NCBI RefSeq assembly: GCF_030409805.1
Contig: NZ_JAUFQP010000007.1
Coordinates: 372,001-436,000, forward strand
Length of the DNA stretch: 64,000 bases
Direction: 5' to 3'
Source of the DNA: Algibacter miyuki
GTDB taxonomy: Bacteria > Bacteroidota > Bacteroidia > Flavobacteriales > Flavobacteriaceae
Under the pieces are notes generated by a model, which saw only the letters and a program-made list of their open reading frames with translations, was not told the DNA's origin and did no database searches. Position 1 is the first letter of the stretch. Every line of letters begins with the position of its first letter. This document shows positions 36,397 through 45,673 of this stretch, in pieces. The position numbers were made by a program, and so were the translations under genes.

Positions 36397-36466
36397 AATA
36401 GCGCTTCACTATAAGACGAGACGTAAGACTTTTTCAACCTTCCGCTGTCTAACCTATTTTAATACA

Positions 36467-36505
36467 TAAAAAAAGACCTTTCAAATGATATAATTTGAAA
36501 GGTCT
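36467..36505 (-). terminator. Terminator after the 36530 membrane gene
   Basis: A perfect 13-bp stem (36474-36486 with 36493-36505, 6-nt loop). On the minus strand it is followed by a U run from the A run at 36467-36474. It is 25 bp past the stop at 36530. Confidence 0.8.
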
Positions 36506-36529
36506 GAATATTTTAAATAGCTTATTCCT

Positions 36530-36967
36530 CTATCCGATCCAAGTGCTCCAAGGAATTCTCGATAGTAATAATACTAAACCAAGACTGTAAAATATAGCGA
36601 TGGTTTTCAATTTAGCTCTAGATGTTAATTTCTTTTTATGTTTTGAATAACCGATGGTAATTAATGCCACGGCTACGATATTTACAAATGGGTGTTCTAC
36701 TAAGTAAAGTCTTGCGATAGAATTGCTCATTACTTTTCCACCAAGCTCACTCCATAATTGAAATCGAGGCGACACAAAATAAAGTACAATACCAATGGTT
36801 AATTGAATGTGTGTTACGATTAAGGTGAATAATGATTTTCTGAAATCGTTTGCTTCATACTCCTTATCTCCAGCCGTTTTTATAATGGCGTTTAGCGTTG
36901 CAATGATTAAAATAACGAAGACTAAATAAGCCCAATATGAGTGGAGTGTTAATAACGTATTGTACAT
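36530..36967 (-). CDS. Small integral membrane protein (cytochrome B-like group)
   Basis: 145 residues with four predicted helices (about 10-28, 46-65, 88-106 and 122-140). Histidines at LHSYW, VTHIQ and VEHPF lie at helix ends or within helices and could bind heme, but this is not established. Relatives in Bacteroidota are called cytochrome B or, wrongly, ribosomal protein L27. It is monocistronic, with a terminator on either side. Confidence 0.75.
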   Translation of the reverse strand: MYNTLLTLHSYWAYLVFVILIIATLNAIIKTAGDKEYEANDFRKSLFTLIVTHIQLTIGIVLYFVSPRFQLWSELGGKVMSNSIARLYLVEHPFVNIVAVALITIGYSKHKKKLTSRAKLKTIAIFYSLGLVLLLSRIPWSTWIG

Positions 36968-37059
36968 AAAGATGTGTTTTTAATGATTGTTGCAAAAATA
37001 GTAATTTAATCTCATTTACCATTTTAAATTACGGGGATAATATTGAGTATCGTGCATAA

Positions 37060-37087
37060 AAAAACCGCTTCGAATGAAGCGGTTTTT
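37060..37087 (-). terminator. Terminator of the Oar-like receptor gene
   Basis: A 12-bp stem (37060-37071 with 37076-37087, GAAT loop) with ACCGCTTC/GAAGCGGT at the core, 53 bp past the stop at 37141. The A and T flanks give U runs both ways. Confidence 0.85.
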
Positions 37088-37140
37088 AAAATTATATTAG
37101 TTGATTGTTTCCTTTAATCTAAGAAAACCATATTCTTTGT

Positions 37141-40100
37141 TTAGAAAGAGTATTTTACACCAACTTGAAGTTTCCATGCATTTCCAAAGTAGTAATCATA
37201 ATCATAAGAATCAACAGGATACTCACCACTAACTTGTGGGAAAGAGAACGTAGGTTCATTATTTCCATCTACACCTTCGAAAGTTAAAATTTGACTATTG
37301 TTTGAGATACGATTAATTTTTTCTACACCCCATTTAGAATTTAATAGATTTCCTACATTAATGAAATCAAAAGTAAATTGTAATGTATTTGTAGATTCAC
37401 CCACGTTAATATAGTACTCACGTGATAATCTTAAATCAAAACTATGTACCCAAGGATTACGTGCTGAATTTGCTTCAGCATATTCTCCTTTATGAGAACT
37501 TAAGTAATCGTCTTGTGCCATGAAATTGAAAAAAGCATCTTCATCGGCAGTACTAACAAAATTAATATCTCCTCTATCTTTAGGAATATAAATTAAATCT
37601 GTAGAAACACCGTCGCCATTCATATCATTTGTATAAGTATAGCTATATCCACTAGGAGAATAACCAGAATAGAATACGTTAATTAAAGTTGCCGATTTTA
37701 ACGCATTATTAGACCAAGGTAATTTGTATGAAGCTGAAGCAATTGCTTTGCTAGGCACTACATACTGAGAACGTTGAAGTTCTGGTAAATGTGGTCCGTT
37801 AACAGCTTCTAAACCTGAGTATGCAGAAAATGCATTACTACCTGGCATACCAGAAATTTCTTTTGACTCAGTATAAGTATAAGCAGCCATTAAGTTTAAA
37901 TCTTGTACTGGTTGTGCTTTTACAGTAATGTTTCCAATAGCACCCCATCCTTCACTAGTATTTGATAAAACGTATGCATCTTTATCTGTATAAGTAATAT
38001 CAGCCTCATCAGGATAAATATATCTATTATCTGAACCTGAAAAACGATCCCATGTAGCATCTGGTTGCATTAGGTTATAGTTTTTAAGCATAACACCATT
38101 CAACGTTTTTGTATAAATTCCTTCTACAGTAACTTGCATTGGAAAAGATGTTGGAACTTGATAATCAAATGCTAAAGATGTTTTCCATACTTGTGGCATT
38201 TTAAAATCTGTAGCTACAGCATTAACATCACTTGGTAACTCTCCGTCTTCTGGAGAAATGGTGTTTGGTAAGTTTAATCTATCGATCATTTCACTTACAT
38301 CTGTAATCATAGGACCAGCTAATCCAGCTAAAGCAGGATCTACAGAACTTACAGAACCATCAGAATTATATCTTGTATTAGCTTGGTAACTTCCTTGTAC
38401 CATACCTGAATTGGTTGGCATATTTGTAAAGAATACTAATGGTAGTCTTCCAGAGAAGATACCTGTTCCTCCACGAAGTTTCATAGATTGATCTCCTTTA
38501 ATATCCCATGTAAAACCAACTCTTGGTGAGAACTGAACATTAGCTTCAGGCCATTCTCCTGTATCAATACTTGTTCCTCCAAAGTCTAATGCTTTAATTG
38601 CATTATTTGTAATTAAGTTATCTTTATATTTCAAATAATCAGCACGAATACCGAAAGATAATTTGAAATTATCATTAACATTCCAATCATCTTGAGCATA
38701 AATACCTAATTGCGTAAAAGCAACCTCTGCATTTGGGTTTTCTTCACCATCATAACCATAAGTTAAAGCAAAATCTCTTGGAGCTGCTTGGTTAAGGAAG
38801 TCTTCCATACTTGCATAGCGGTAATAACCTGTACCATTTCTCATGTAAGAGTTATTAGCTAATTGGTGCTCAAAACTAACACCTCCTGTAATAGTGTGGT
38901 TGTCTAAGTAATACGTTAAGTTATTGGTAACTGTATAAGTATTGTTATTAACAGCATTATTCCAAGTAAATAACTCGTAACCAGCAGACATATATGGTTC
39001 GTCAATTTGATTATCAAACTCATCAAGTCCATTCATAATATCAATAAAAGGGAATGGAGAAGAATTAGTACCACGTGCATCTTGAATTTTAGAATATGTA
39101 GCTAAAAATTGATTTGATAAGTTATCTGAAATTCTACTATTTAAATCCAATGAGACTGAATTTACAATGTTATCCATTGAATAGGTAGAGTTAGAAAACG
39201 CCATAGAGTTTTCAGAAATACGGTTCATTGATCTATTACGAGATCCTGCGTTATTAGAGTTACCATTAGTAGCATTCCACCCTTGATTTTTAACGTAGTT
39301 ATAACGTAAACTCAATTTGTGGTCATCATTAATATTCCAATCAATACGAGCAAGAAGTTTTTTGTTAGTTTCATCTGCAGGATAATCACTGTATGATCCT
39401 GGATCATAACCATAATTATCAAGTAAGTGATTTCTAACCAATTCCATATCTGCAATACTAGTACGAGAAAGTGATAAGTCTAAATCAGCAACACCATCTT
39501 CAGATGGTCTCCAGTTTACAACTTGACCAGGTGTTTTAACAGATTCTGCATTAACAAAAAAGAATAATTTATTTTTGATAATTGGACCTCCTAAAGTGAT
39601 ACCATAAGTTGTTGTAGATTCCTCATTACGTACTCCAAAATCAACACCGTTAATTTTGTTACCACGCATATCTTGGTTATTAAAGTAAGTATAAGCAGAA
39701 CCTTTAAATTTATTAGTTCCCGACTTAGTAATAGCATTAATTCCACCACCAATAAAGTTTGTTTGGCGTACATCAAAAGGAGCAATTACTACTTGCACTT
39801 CTTCAATAGCATCTAAAGAAATTGGGTTTCCTCCTCCTGGAAGACTAGAACTTAATCCAAAGTTATTATTAAAGTTAGCACCATCAACAGTAAAGTTAGT
39901 TGAACGACCATCGCCTCCAGACATACTCATTCCGTTTGCATAAGGTGAAATACGAGCAATATCAGAAATACTTCTATTTACAGTTGGCATTGAAGCTAAT
40001 TGCGTATTAGAAATATTAGTTACTGCACCTGTTTTTTCTGTTGAAAACTTGGTTCTTTTTGCAGTAATAACCACTTGACTTAAAGAAACGTTTTCTTCAC

Positions 40101-40425
40101 TTAAAACAACATCGTGAACATAAGCAGCACCTAAACCTACTATAATATCACTAGTAATGTTACTTCCGTACCCCATAAAAGACACCTCAACCGTGTAAGG
40201 ACCTCCTACACGTAAACCGGCTAAATTAAAACGCCCTTCTGGATTAGTAATACTTCCGTATACAGTACCTGAAGGTGTATGCGTAGCAACTACTGTTGCT
40301 CCCATAACAGGACCCTCAGCATCTGTAACGCGCCCACTCATCCTTGAGGTCGTTACTTGCGCCATCATGACTGTTGTGCATAGCAATGCTACAGACATTA
40401 ATAAAAATTGTTTGATTTTCTTCAT
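37141..40425 (-). CDS. Oar-like TonB-dependent receptor
   Basis: 1094 residues. Signal peptide (about 1-22, ending MMAQ), a carboxypeptidase-regulatory domain (about 28-110; SGRVTDAEGPVMGATVVA), a plug region (about 125-240; VNRSISDIARISPYANGMS, FTVDGANFNNNFG) and a long barrel ending in QVGVKYSF. The plan matches the Myxococcus Oar family, a TonB receptor group common in Flavobacteriia. The substrate is unknown. No SusD partner is adjacent. The promoter contains a perfect 16-nt palindrome between its -33 and -7 elements, so tight regulation is likely. Confidence 0.92.
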   Translation of the reverse strand: MKKIKQFLLMSVALLCTTVMMAQVTTSRMSGRVTDAEGPVMGATVVATHTPSGTVYGSITNPEGRFNLAGLRVGGPYTVEVSFMGYGSNITSDIIVGLGAAYVHDVVLSEENVSLSQVVITAKRTKFSTEKTGAVTNISNTQLASMPTVNRSISDIARISPYANGMSMSGGDGRSTNFTVDGANFNNNFGLSSSLPGGGNPISLDAIEEVQVVIAPFDVRQTNFIGGGINAITKSGTNKFKGSAYTYFNNQDMRGNKINGVDFGVRNEESTTTYGITLGGPIIKNKLFFFVNAESVKTPGQVVNWRPSEDGVADLDLSLSRTSIADMELVRNHLLDNYGYDPGSYSDYPADETNKKLLARIDWNINDDHKLSLRYNYVKNQGWNATNGNSNNAGSRNRSMNRISENSMAFSNSTYSMDNIVNSVSLDLNSRISDNLSNQFLATYSKIQDARGTNSSPFPFIDIMNGLDEFDNQIDEPYMSAGYELFTWNNAVNNNTYTVTNNLTYYLDNHTITGGVSFEHQLANNSYMRNGTGYYRYASMEDFLNQAAPRDFALTYGYDGEENPNAEVAFTQLGIYAQDDWNVNDNFKLSFGIRADYLKYKDNLITNNAIKALDFGGTSIDTGEWPEANVQFSPRVGFTWDIKGDQSMKLRGGTGIFSGRLPLVFFTNMPTNSGMVQGSYQANTRYNSDGSVSSVDPALAGLAGPMITDVSEMIDRLNLPNTISPEDGELPSDVNAVATDFKMPQVWKTSLAFDYQVPTSFPMQVTVEGIYTKTLNGVMLKNYNLMQPDATWDRFSGSDNRYIYPDEADITYTDKDAYVLSNTSEGWGAIGNITVKAQPVQDLNLMAAYTYTESKEISGMPGSNAFSAYSGLEAVNGPHLPELQRSQYVVPSKAIASASYKLPWSNNALKSATLINVFYSGYSPSGYSYTYTNDMNGDGVSTDLIYIPKDRGDINFVSTADEDAFFNFMAQDDYLSSHKGEYAEANSARNPWVHSFDLRLSREYYINVGESTNTLQFTFDFINVGNLLNSKWGVEKINRISNNSQILTFEGVDGNNEPTFSFPQVSGEYPVDSYDYDYYFGNAWKLQVGVKYSF

Positions 40426-40464
40426 AATTTTAATTATGTATTAATTTTTTGAAATTAGTCGTTG

Positions 40465-40491
40465 CAAAATTACGCATAATTATGCGTCCAA
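40465..40491 (-). promoter_or_regulatory. Oar-like receptor promoter with 16-nt palindrome operator
   Basis: Minus-strand TAATTTTG (40465-40472) fits the -7 element, and TTG lies at 40489-40491 with a 16-nt spacer. The perfect palindrome ACGCATAATTATGCGT (40472-40487) fills that spacer, a position where a bound dimer would block transcription. Confidence 0.6.
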
Positions 40492-40525
40492 CATTAAGTA
40501 AATGTTAATAAATTTAACATTTTTC

Positions 40526-40567
40526 AAAAAAAATAAGGCGTTAATATTAAAAATATTAACGCCTTAT
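40526..40567 (-). terminator. Terminator of pgi
   Basis: A 16-bp perfect stem (40533-40548 with 40552-40567, 3-nt loop), preceded on the plus strand by an A run that becomes the U tail of the minus-strand transcript. It is 30 bp past the pgi stop. Confidence 0.85.
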
Positions 40568-40596
40568 CCTGTTTTCTATACGAATTTTATACCCTT

Positions 40597-42216
40597 TTAC
40601 TCAGATCGCTTATAATAGCTCAATAAGTTTTGAGTTGAAGAATCGTGAGTATTAGATTCATTTCCACTAAATTCCTGTAAAATTTTAGAGGCTAATTGCT
40701 TACCTAACTCTACACCAAACTGATCATAACTAAAAATATTCCAAATAATACCTTGCACAAATATTTTATGCTCGTACATCGCAATCAGTTTACCTAAACT
40801 TTCTGGGGATAATTTATTAATGAAAATAGTATTTGTTGGCTTGTTTCCTTGAAATACTTTAAACGGTGTTATTTTTGGGCTTGTACCTTCAGCAACAACT
40901 TCTGCTTCACTTTTACCATTTAATAAAGCTTCGGTTTGTGCTAAAAAGTTAGATATTAACTTATCTTGATGATCTTGATTACCGTGTAACGACTTTGTAA
41001 AACCAATAAAATCGGCAGGAATTAATTTTGTTCCTTGATGTATTAATTGGAAAAAGGCATGTTGCGAATTGGTTCCTGGCTCTCCCCAAATAATAGTACC
41101 CGTTTGGTAATCTATTGGGTTTCCATTTCTATCTACACTTTTACCATTACTTTCCATAATACCTTGTTGTAAATAGGTCGCAAACTGGTTTAAGTATTGA
41201 GAATATGGAATGATAGCTTCACTTTCGGCACCAAAGAAATTGTTATACCAAACACTGATTAAAGCCAATATCACAGGAATATTTGAATCGAAATCCTCAT
41301 TTTTAAAATGCTCGTCCATTTTATTAGCTCCTTTCAGTAAGCTATCAAAATTTTCGTAACCCACAGCCAAGCTAACACTTAACCCTACAGCACTCCATAA
41401 TGAAAAACGACCACCAACCCAGTCCCACATTGGAAAAATATTGTTGCCATCTATTCCAAAACCTTTTACTTTTTCAATATTAGTTGACACCGCAACAAAA
41501 TGTTTTGCAATAGCATCATCATTAGCGGTTTTTAAAAACCATGCTTTTAATGTATTGGCATTAGAAAGTGTTTCTTGGGTTGTAAATGTTTTAGACACAA
41601 TAACAAACAACGTTGTTTCTGGATCTAGTTTTTTAATGACTTCATTAACATGATCGCCATCTACATTACTTACAAAATGCGTTGTTAAATGATTTTTATA
41701 ATATTGAAGCGAATCGACAACCATAGCAGGTCCAAGATCGGAACCTCCAATACCAATATTTACAATATCAGTAAATGCTTTTCCGGTATAGCCTTTTCTG
41801 CTTCCGCTTACCACTTCATTTGTAAACCCTTCAATTTTTTGTTTTACTTGATATATTTCTGGCATTACATTTACACCATCCACTTTAAAATCGGCATCCT
41901 TTGGCGCTCTTAATGCGGTATGTAAAACAGATCTACCTTCTGTTTCATTTATGGTTTCACCTGAAAACTGACTTTTAATAGCATCTTTCAACTTCACATC
42001 ACCGGCTAACTGTAATAAATACTTTAGCGTTTCTTCAGTGATTCTATTTTTAGAAAAATCAACATAAAAATCATCCCACTTTACTGTGAATTTATTTGCA
42101 CGCTCACCATCTTTAGCAAACAAATCTTTCATGTGCACATCTTTTACGGCTTCAAAATGCGCTTGTAATTTTTTCCAAGAAGCTGTTGTAGTCGGGTTTA
42201 CGTTAGGTAATGCCAT
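40597..42216 (-). CDS. pgi: Glucose-6-phosphate isomerase
   Basis: 539 residues, near the usual length of the bacterial enzyme. It interconverts glucose-6-phosphate and fructose-6-phosphate in glycolysis and gluconeogenesis. Sugar-phosphate-binding segments [19 protein letters not shown] near residue 153, [13 protein letters not shown] near 209 and the catalytic-region [20 protein letters not shown] near 378 are intact. It starts 21 bp after the M23 peptidase stop; the two may share a transcript. Confidence 0.97.
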   Translation of the reverse strand: MALPNVNPTTTASWKKLQAHFEAVKDVHMKDLFAKDGERANKFTVKWDDFYVDFSKNRITEETLKYLLQLAGDVKLKDAIKSQFSGETINETEGRSVLHTALRAPKDADFKVDGVNVMPEIYQVKQKIEGFTNEVVSGSRKGYTGKAFTDIVNIGIGGSDLGPAMVVDSLQYYKNHLTTHFVSNVDGDHVNEVIKKLDPETTLFVIVSKTFTTQETLSNANTLKAWFLKTANDDAIAKHFVAVSTNIEKVKGFGIDGNNIFPMWDWVGGRFSLWSAVGLSVSLAVGYENFDSLLKGANKMDEHFKNEDFDSNIPVILALISVWYNNFFGAESEAIIPYSQYLNQFATYLQQGIMESNGKSVDRNGNPIDYQTGTIIWGEPGTNSQHAFFQLIHQGTKLIPADFIGFTKSLHGNQDHQDKLISNFLAQTEALLNGKSEAEVVAEGTSPKITPFKVFQGNKPTNTIFINKLSPESLGKLIAMYEHKIFVQGIIWNIFSYDQFGVELGKQLASKILQEFSGNESNTHDSSTQNLLSYYKRSE

Positions 42217-42237
42217 AGATTAATCGTTTAGTTTAGT

Positions 42238-43554
42238 TTAGTTAATACTTTGTTTTATTGTTGGTTTCGCTGGATCTTGATCTTCAAAAACTTCATCTAA
42301 GAAATCAACAGCATCCAACTGTTTTTTTATAGGTTCTATAAATTGTAAATATTCTACTTTTAATGAATCGGAAATGCCTTTAGCTTCAGGCAATTTTTCT
42401 CTAAACGGATCCACTTGTTTTCCGTTTTTCCAGAAACGATAGCAAACATGGGGTCCACCGGTATTCCCTGTCATACCAACCCAACCAATAATATCACCTT
42501 GCTTTACAAATTGCCCAGGTTTTACATTACGTTTTTGCATGTGCAAGTATTGGGTTTCATAAGTGGCATTGTGACGTATTTTTACATAATTTCCGTTACC
42601 ACCAGCATAGTCCGATTTACTTACTGTTCCGTTGGCTGTTGCCATAATAGGCGTACCAACTGGTGCTGCAAAATCGGTTCCTTTGTGCGGACGCAGTTTA
42701 AATCCGTAATAAGCAATACGTCTATTTAAATTATAACGTGACGATATTCTACTAAATTTAACTGGCGCTTTCAAGAAGGCGCGACGTAAGTTTTTAGCTT
42801 CATCATTAAAATAATCTACAATACCTTTAGCCGAATCGGTAACAAATTTAAAGGCATAAAAAGGTTCGCTATTATGTTCAAAATAGGCCGCTTTTACATT
42901 ATGAACTCCGGCATAAATAGTATCATCAATAAACTTATCAGTATAAATAACTTTAAACCGATCGCCCTTTTGCAACCGTCTAAAATCTATAGTCCAAGCA
43001 TAAATTTCATCAGCCATTTTATAAGCTAAACGTTGACTTAAACCTTGTTCTTCCAAAGTTGCAGAAATACTACTATTAATAACACCTGTTGCTGTTTTTT
43101 CAACATACTTTATAGCCTTTCTGCTAGTATAAGCATGGATCGAATCTTGAAAATTAATCACCACAAATTCCTCAACATTAGGCTGATAAATAAAACATTT
43201 AGGTGTTTCTAAAGAATCTTTAGCGCACAAAAGCGTGTACGGTTTTCCTACTTGAAGGTATCGAATATCAAAAGTATCCTTAGCTTTTTCGGCAATATTA
43301 AATATTTTTGGGTAAGACACATGGTTACGGTCTAGTATTTTACCAAAAGTATCACCATTTTTAATAGTGTCACGTTTTACAATAAAATCGTCTAAATTAA
43401 AACCAAACTCAATATTTTCTTCTGGTTCTTCAACAACGGCTACCTCTTCAACCTCAACTTGTTTTTCATCATCCTTACAACTCACAAAAAACACTGTAAA
43501 TACTAATAGAATTATAAATCTGTGCCCCACTCTTCTTTCTCTTTCTCTGTCCAT
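42238..43554 (-). CDS. M23 family metallopeptidase lipoprotein
   Basis: About 438 residues from the ATG at 43554 (MDRERERR); a longer frame starts at 43608 and a GTG is at 43530. All choices overlap the end of kynA (by 43 bp for the ATG). A lipoprotein signal follows (HRFIILLVFTVFFVSC). A LysM/opacity-type region (about 60-200) precedes the M23 domain: HKGTDFAAPVGTPIMATANG and GNYVKIRH...YLHMQ are normal, but the final HxH is HVC in GGPHVCYRFW, replacing the usual third zinc ligand with Cys. The protein probably acts on peptidoglycan as an endopeptidase or an amidase activator. Confidence 0.88.
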   Translation of the reverse strand: MDRERERRVGHRFIILLVFTVFFVSCKDDEKQVEVEEVAVVEEPEENIEFGFNLDDFIVKRDTIKNGDTFGKILDRNHVSYPKIFNIAEKAKDTFDIRYLQVGKPYTLLCAKDSLETPKCFIYQPNVEEFVVINFQDSIHAYTSRKAIKYVEKTATGVINSSISATLEEQGLSQRLAYKMADEIYAWTIDFRRLQKGDRFKVIYTDKFIDDTIYAGVHNVKAAYFEHNSEPFYAFKFVTDSAKGIVDYFNDEAKNLRRAFLKAPVKFSRISSRYNLNRRIAYYGFKLRPHKGTDFAAPVGTPIMATANGTVSKSDYAGGNGNYVKIRHNATYETQYLHMQKRNVKPGQFVKQGDIIGWVGMTGNTGGPHVCYRFWKNGKQVDPFREKLPEAKGISDSLKVEYLQFIEPIKKQLDAVDFLDEVFEDQDPAKPTIKQSIN

Positions 43555-44429
43555 AAATCTGGAAAAAATATTCTTTTTTGATATTTTGGGTGCATGTATT
43601 TCACCCATTCGCTGCCACCAGTTGCCTCGGCGGTTTTGCCGTTAATATTTAAATAATGATTTGCCGTTTTATAATGAGCCATAACCCATTTTATATTTAC
43701 CGTATAATCGTAATGTTTCATAGCATTTATCAAGTCTTCATTAGCTTGCGAAGCTTCCGGAAGACCCTTAAATTTAGTCCATAAATTGTTATGCTGATAA
43801 AACTTTGTAAATCTAATAAATTCATCTTTATATCGCGCCTCAAAATCTGATAATGTCCGAGTTTTTTTACCCGTTGAATAATCTTTACCCGCGGCTTGCC
43901 AATACAAATGCTCAAAAGCATTCTCATACGATGATTCTCTATCAATGGTATCTCTAAAACGTTTATCAATCAAGTTGATTAACTCTGTAGAAGCAAATTC
44001 AATTTTTCTGTATTGCGCACTTTGAAAACCACTTGCTGGTGTTAATGTAGTTCTAAATTTATTGTATTGTTCCACATCCATGCCGTCTTTCATAATACTA
44101 AAAGACGATGTAAGCACATCAAAATAGCGACTTATACGCATTATTTTAATGGTAAACGTTTCGGTATCAATATTGTCGTGATTGGCAATTTGTTCCATTT
44201 CCGAAAGCACCATTTTAAACAATAGCTCATTCACCTGGTGATACATAATAAAAACCAACTCGTCTGGAAATACTGTGCGTTGTACCTGTAAATTTAACAA
44301 AGCATCCGTTTGTATATAATCCCAATAATTAATGGGCTTACTGTGCAGAAGTCCTTCTAAATGCACATTAACGTCTTGGTCAATGGCATCGTACTTTTCT
44401 TTAAGTTGATTGGATATTTTAGTGTTCAA
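43512..44429 (-). CDS. kynA: Tryptophan 2,3-dioxygenase
   Basis: 305 residues. It opens the indole ring of tryptophan with O2 and heme iron to give N-formylkynurenine. Visible family segments are NYWDYIQTDALLNLQ, HPDELVFIMYHQVNELLFKM-type (here FPDELVFIMYHQVNELLF), SSFSIMKDGMDVEQYNKFR, TPASGFQSAQYRKIE and the heme region WVMAHYKTANHYL followed by ATGGSEWVKYM. It is 6 bp after the DUF3108 gene and overlaps the M23 peptidase gene. Kynureninase and formamidase genes are not in this window. Confidence 0.93.
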   Translation of the reverse strand: MNTKISNQLKEKYDAIDQDVNVHLEGLLHSKPINYWDYIQTDALLNLQVQRTVFPDELVFIMYHQVNELLFKMVLSEMEQIANHDNIDTETFTIKIMRISRYFDVLTSSFSIMKDGMDVEQYNKFRTTLTPASGFQSAQYRKIEFASTELINLIDKRFRDTIDRESSYENAFEHLYWQAAGKDYSTGKKTRTLSDFEARYKDEFIRFTKFYQHNNLWTKFKGLPEASQANEDLINAMKHYDYTVNIKWVMAHYKTANHYLNINGKTAEATGGSEWVKYMHPKYQKRIFFPDLWTEKEKEEWGTDL

Positions 44430-44435
44430 AATTTT

Positions 44436-45233
44436 TTAATTTTTAACAACAATATTAAACGGATGTTTCAAGCCTTTAAAAGCTTCTAAATCTGCTCGAA
44501 GCGAGCCCACAGCCAAATCGGCCTTGATGCGCAAAGGTAATTTATTTTTATCTTTAGAAACCCAAAGCGATAAACTTTCTTCCTCTTTAAAAACGCGACC
44601 TGCCATAACATATGGTCTAAAAACTAAGGTGTTTACAGATCCAAAATCAGTCTCAATAACTTCTTCACCTAAATATTGCAATTTAAATCCATAATTCTCC
44701 TCGTCAAAAAACATATCAATTTTAACCTCATCGCCCACTTTTAAATTCTCGGTATCTAAATTATTTCGCAAGTAATAAAACGTAGACACCATATCCTGAA
44801 TATTAGGTTTGGTATCAATAACCATCTTGGTATTATGTTTTTTATTATTAACGTGCGCTTTATTGTTTACCTGATCAAAATCAATTTCCAAATCTTTGGT
44901 ATGCCCACCTTCATCAATATTCCTAATGAATTTATAAGGCAGAATCGTTTTTTTATCAAAATAACTCTCATAACGATCTGTCACCTTAAAAAACCACTTA
45001 ATCATACCTGTAGTCCAGCCTTTTCCAACCACATGATACACTGGCTTCCCGTTTAAAGTTTTATCATTCACCGTCAACGTTGCATTTCCTGCCTTAAGCC
45101 AATTACTATAACTCATTCTAAACTTAAACCATTCACCATCCTGAAACGCCGATTCCTTTTGCGAAAACCCGCTTTGCGCAACAAAAACTAAAGTGAATAT
45201 AAGTAGTATTTTTTTCATCTGTATCTGAGTCAT
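44436..45233 (-). CDS. DUF3108 domain protein, exported
   Basis: 265 residues; an internal ATG five codons in (MKKILLIFTLVF) gives a cleaner signal peptide ending GFSQ. The rest is a DUF3108 domain: FRMSYSNWLKAGNATLTVND, YHVVGKGWTTGMIKWFFKVTDRYESYFD, PYVMAGRVFKEEESLSLWVSKD. The family is a periplasmic lipocalin-like beta-barrel with no known reaction. It ends 6 bp before kynA and begins a kynA-M23-pgi stretch on the minus strand. Confidence 0.87.
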   Translation of the reverse strand: MTQIQMKKILLIFTLVFVAQSGFSQKESAFQDGEWFKFRMSYSNWLKAGNATLTVNDKTLNGKPVYHVVGKGWTTGMIKWFFKVTDRYESYFDKKTILPYKFIRNIDEGGHTKDLEIDFDQVNNKAHVNNKKHNTKMVIDTKPNIQDMVSTFYYLRNNLDTENLKVGDEVKIDMFFDEENYGFKLQYLGEEVIETDFGSVNTLVFRPYVMAGRVFKEEESLSLWVSKDKNKLPLRIKADLAVGSLRADLEAFKGLKHPFNIVVKN

Positions 45234-45673
45234 ATCATGTAACTTTTTAATTGTACAAATATTGTAACAAGCAAGAAATTACAATTACTATTCCAAAAAT
45301 AGAAAAATTAAATCAACTGCCCGTATTTATAAGAAGCTCTTAACATTAAAATGTTACATCTACAAGTGAATAAAGGCTTCGAACCTATTTGTTTCTATAA
45401 AAATAATTTAGGTGTTCCCCGTTGGATCGGCTTTATTAGTGGGTTTCTATTTTAAATTAGGAAACTTATGAATATAACTATTTCACTACTCATTCTGTTT
45501 GTTTTTTTTAAGAAAACAAACAGGATTTCAAAACAAACCTTTCAATCTCTAAATCAGGACAATCTGCCAACAGCGTTTTATTACACTCAAAAAAAAGCCT
45601 GTCTAATTTAAAAAATCAGACAAGCTTTATATTATACATCAATTAGAATCAGAAATTACAAATCCTTCAATCT
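45234..45673. other. 440-bp gap between the DUF3108 gene and hppD
   Basis: It must hold the promoter of the DUF3108-kynA genes and the end of hppD. A hairpin at 45495-45523 (11-bp stem) and the hppD terminator at 45594-45628 lie within. Two small plus-strand frames in the same phase, 45351-45455 (34 codons) and 45468-45611 (47 codons, hydrophobic N-terminus), have no supporting homology that I can recognise. Confidence 0.4.
45594..45628 (-). terminator. Terminator of hppD
   Basis: A long imperfect hairpin: AAAGC/GCTTT, TGTCT/AGACA and ATTT/AAAT segments separated by single mismatches, with an A run at 45589-45596 that becomes the U tail on the minus strand. It is 46 bp past the hppD stop. 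Confidence 0.65.

Noticed and set aside
36530-36967. Ribosomal protein L27 annotation for the small membrane protein
   Set aside because: Four hydrophobic helices are incompatible with L27; the name is a spread misannotation in this group.
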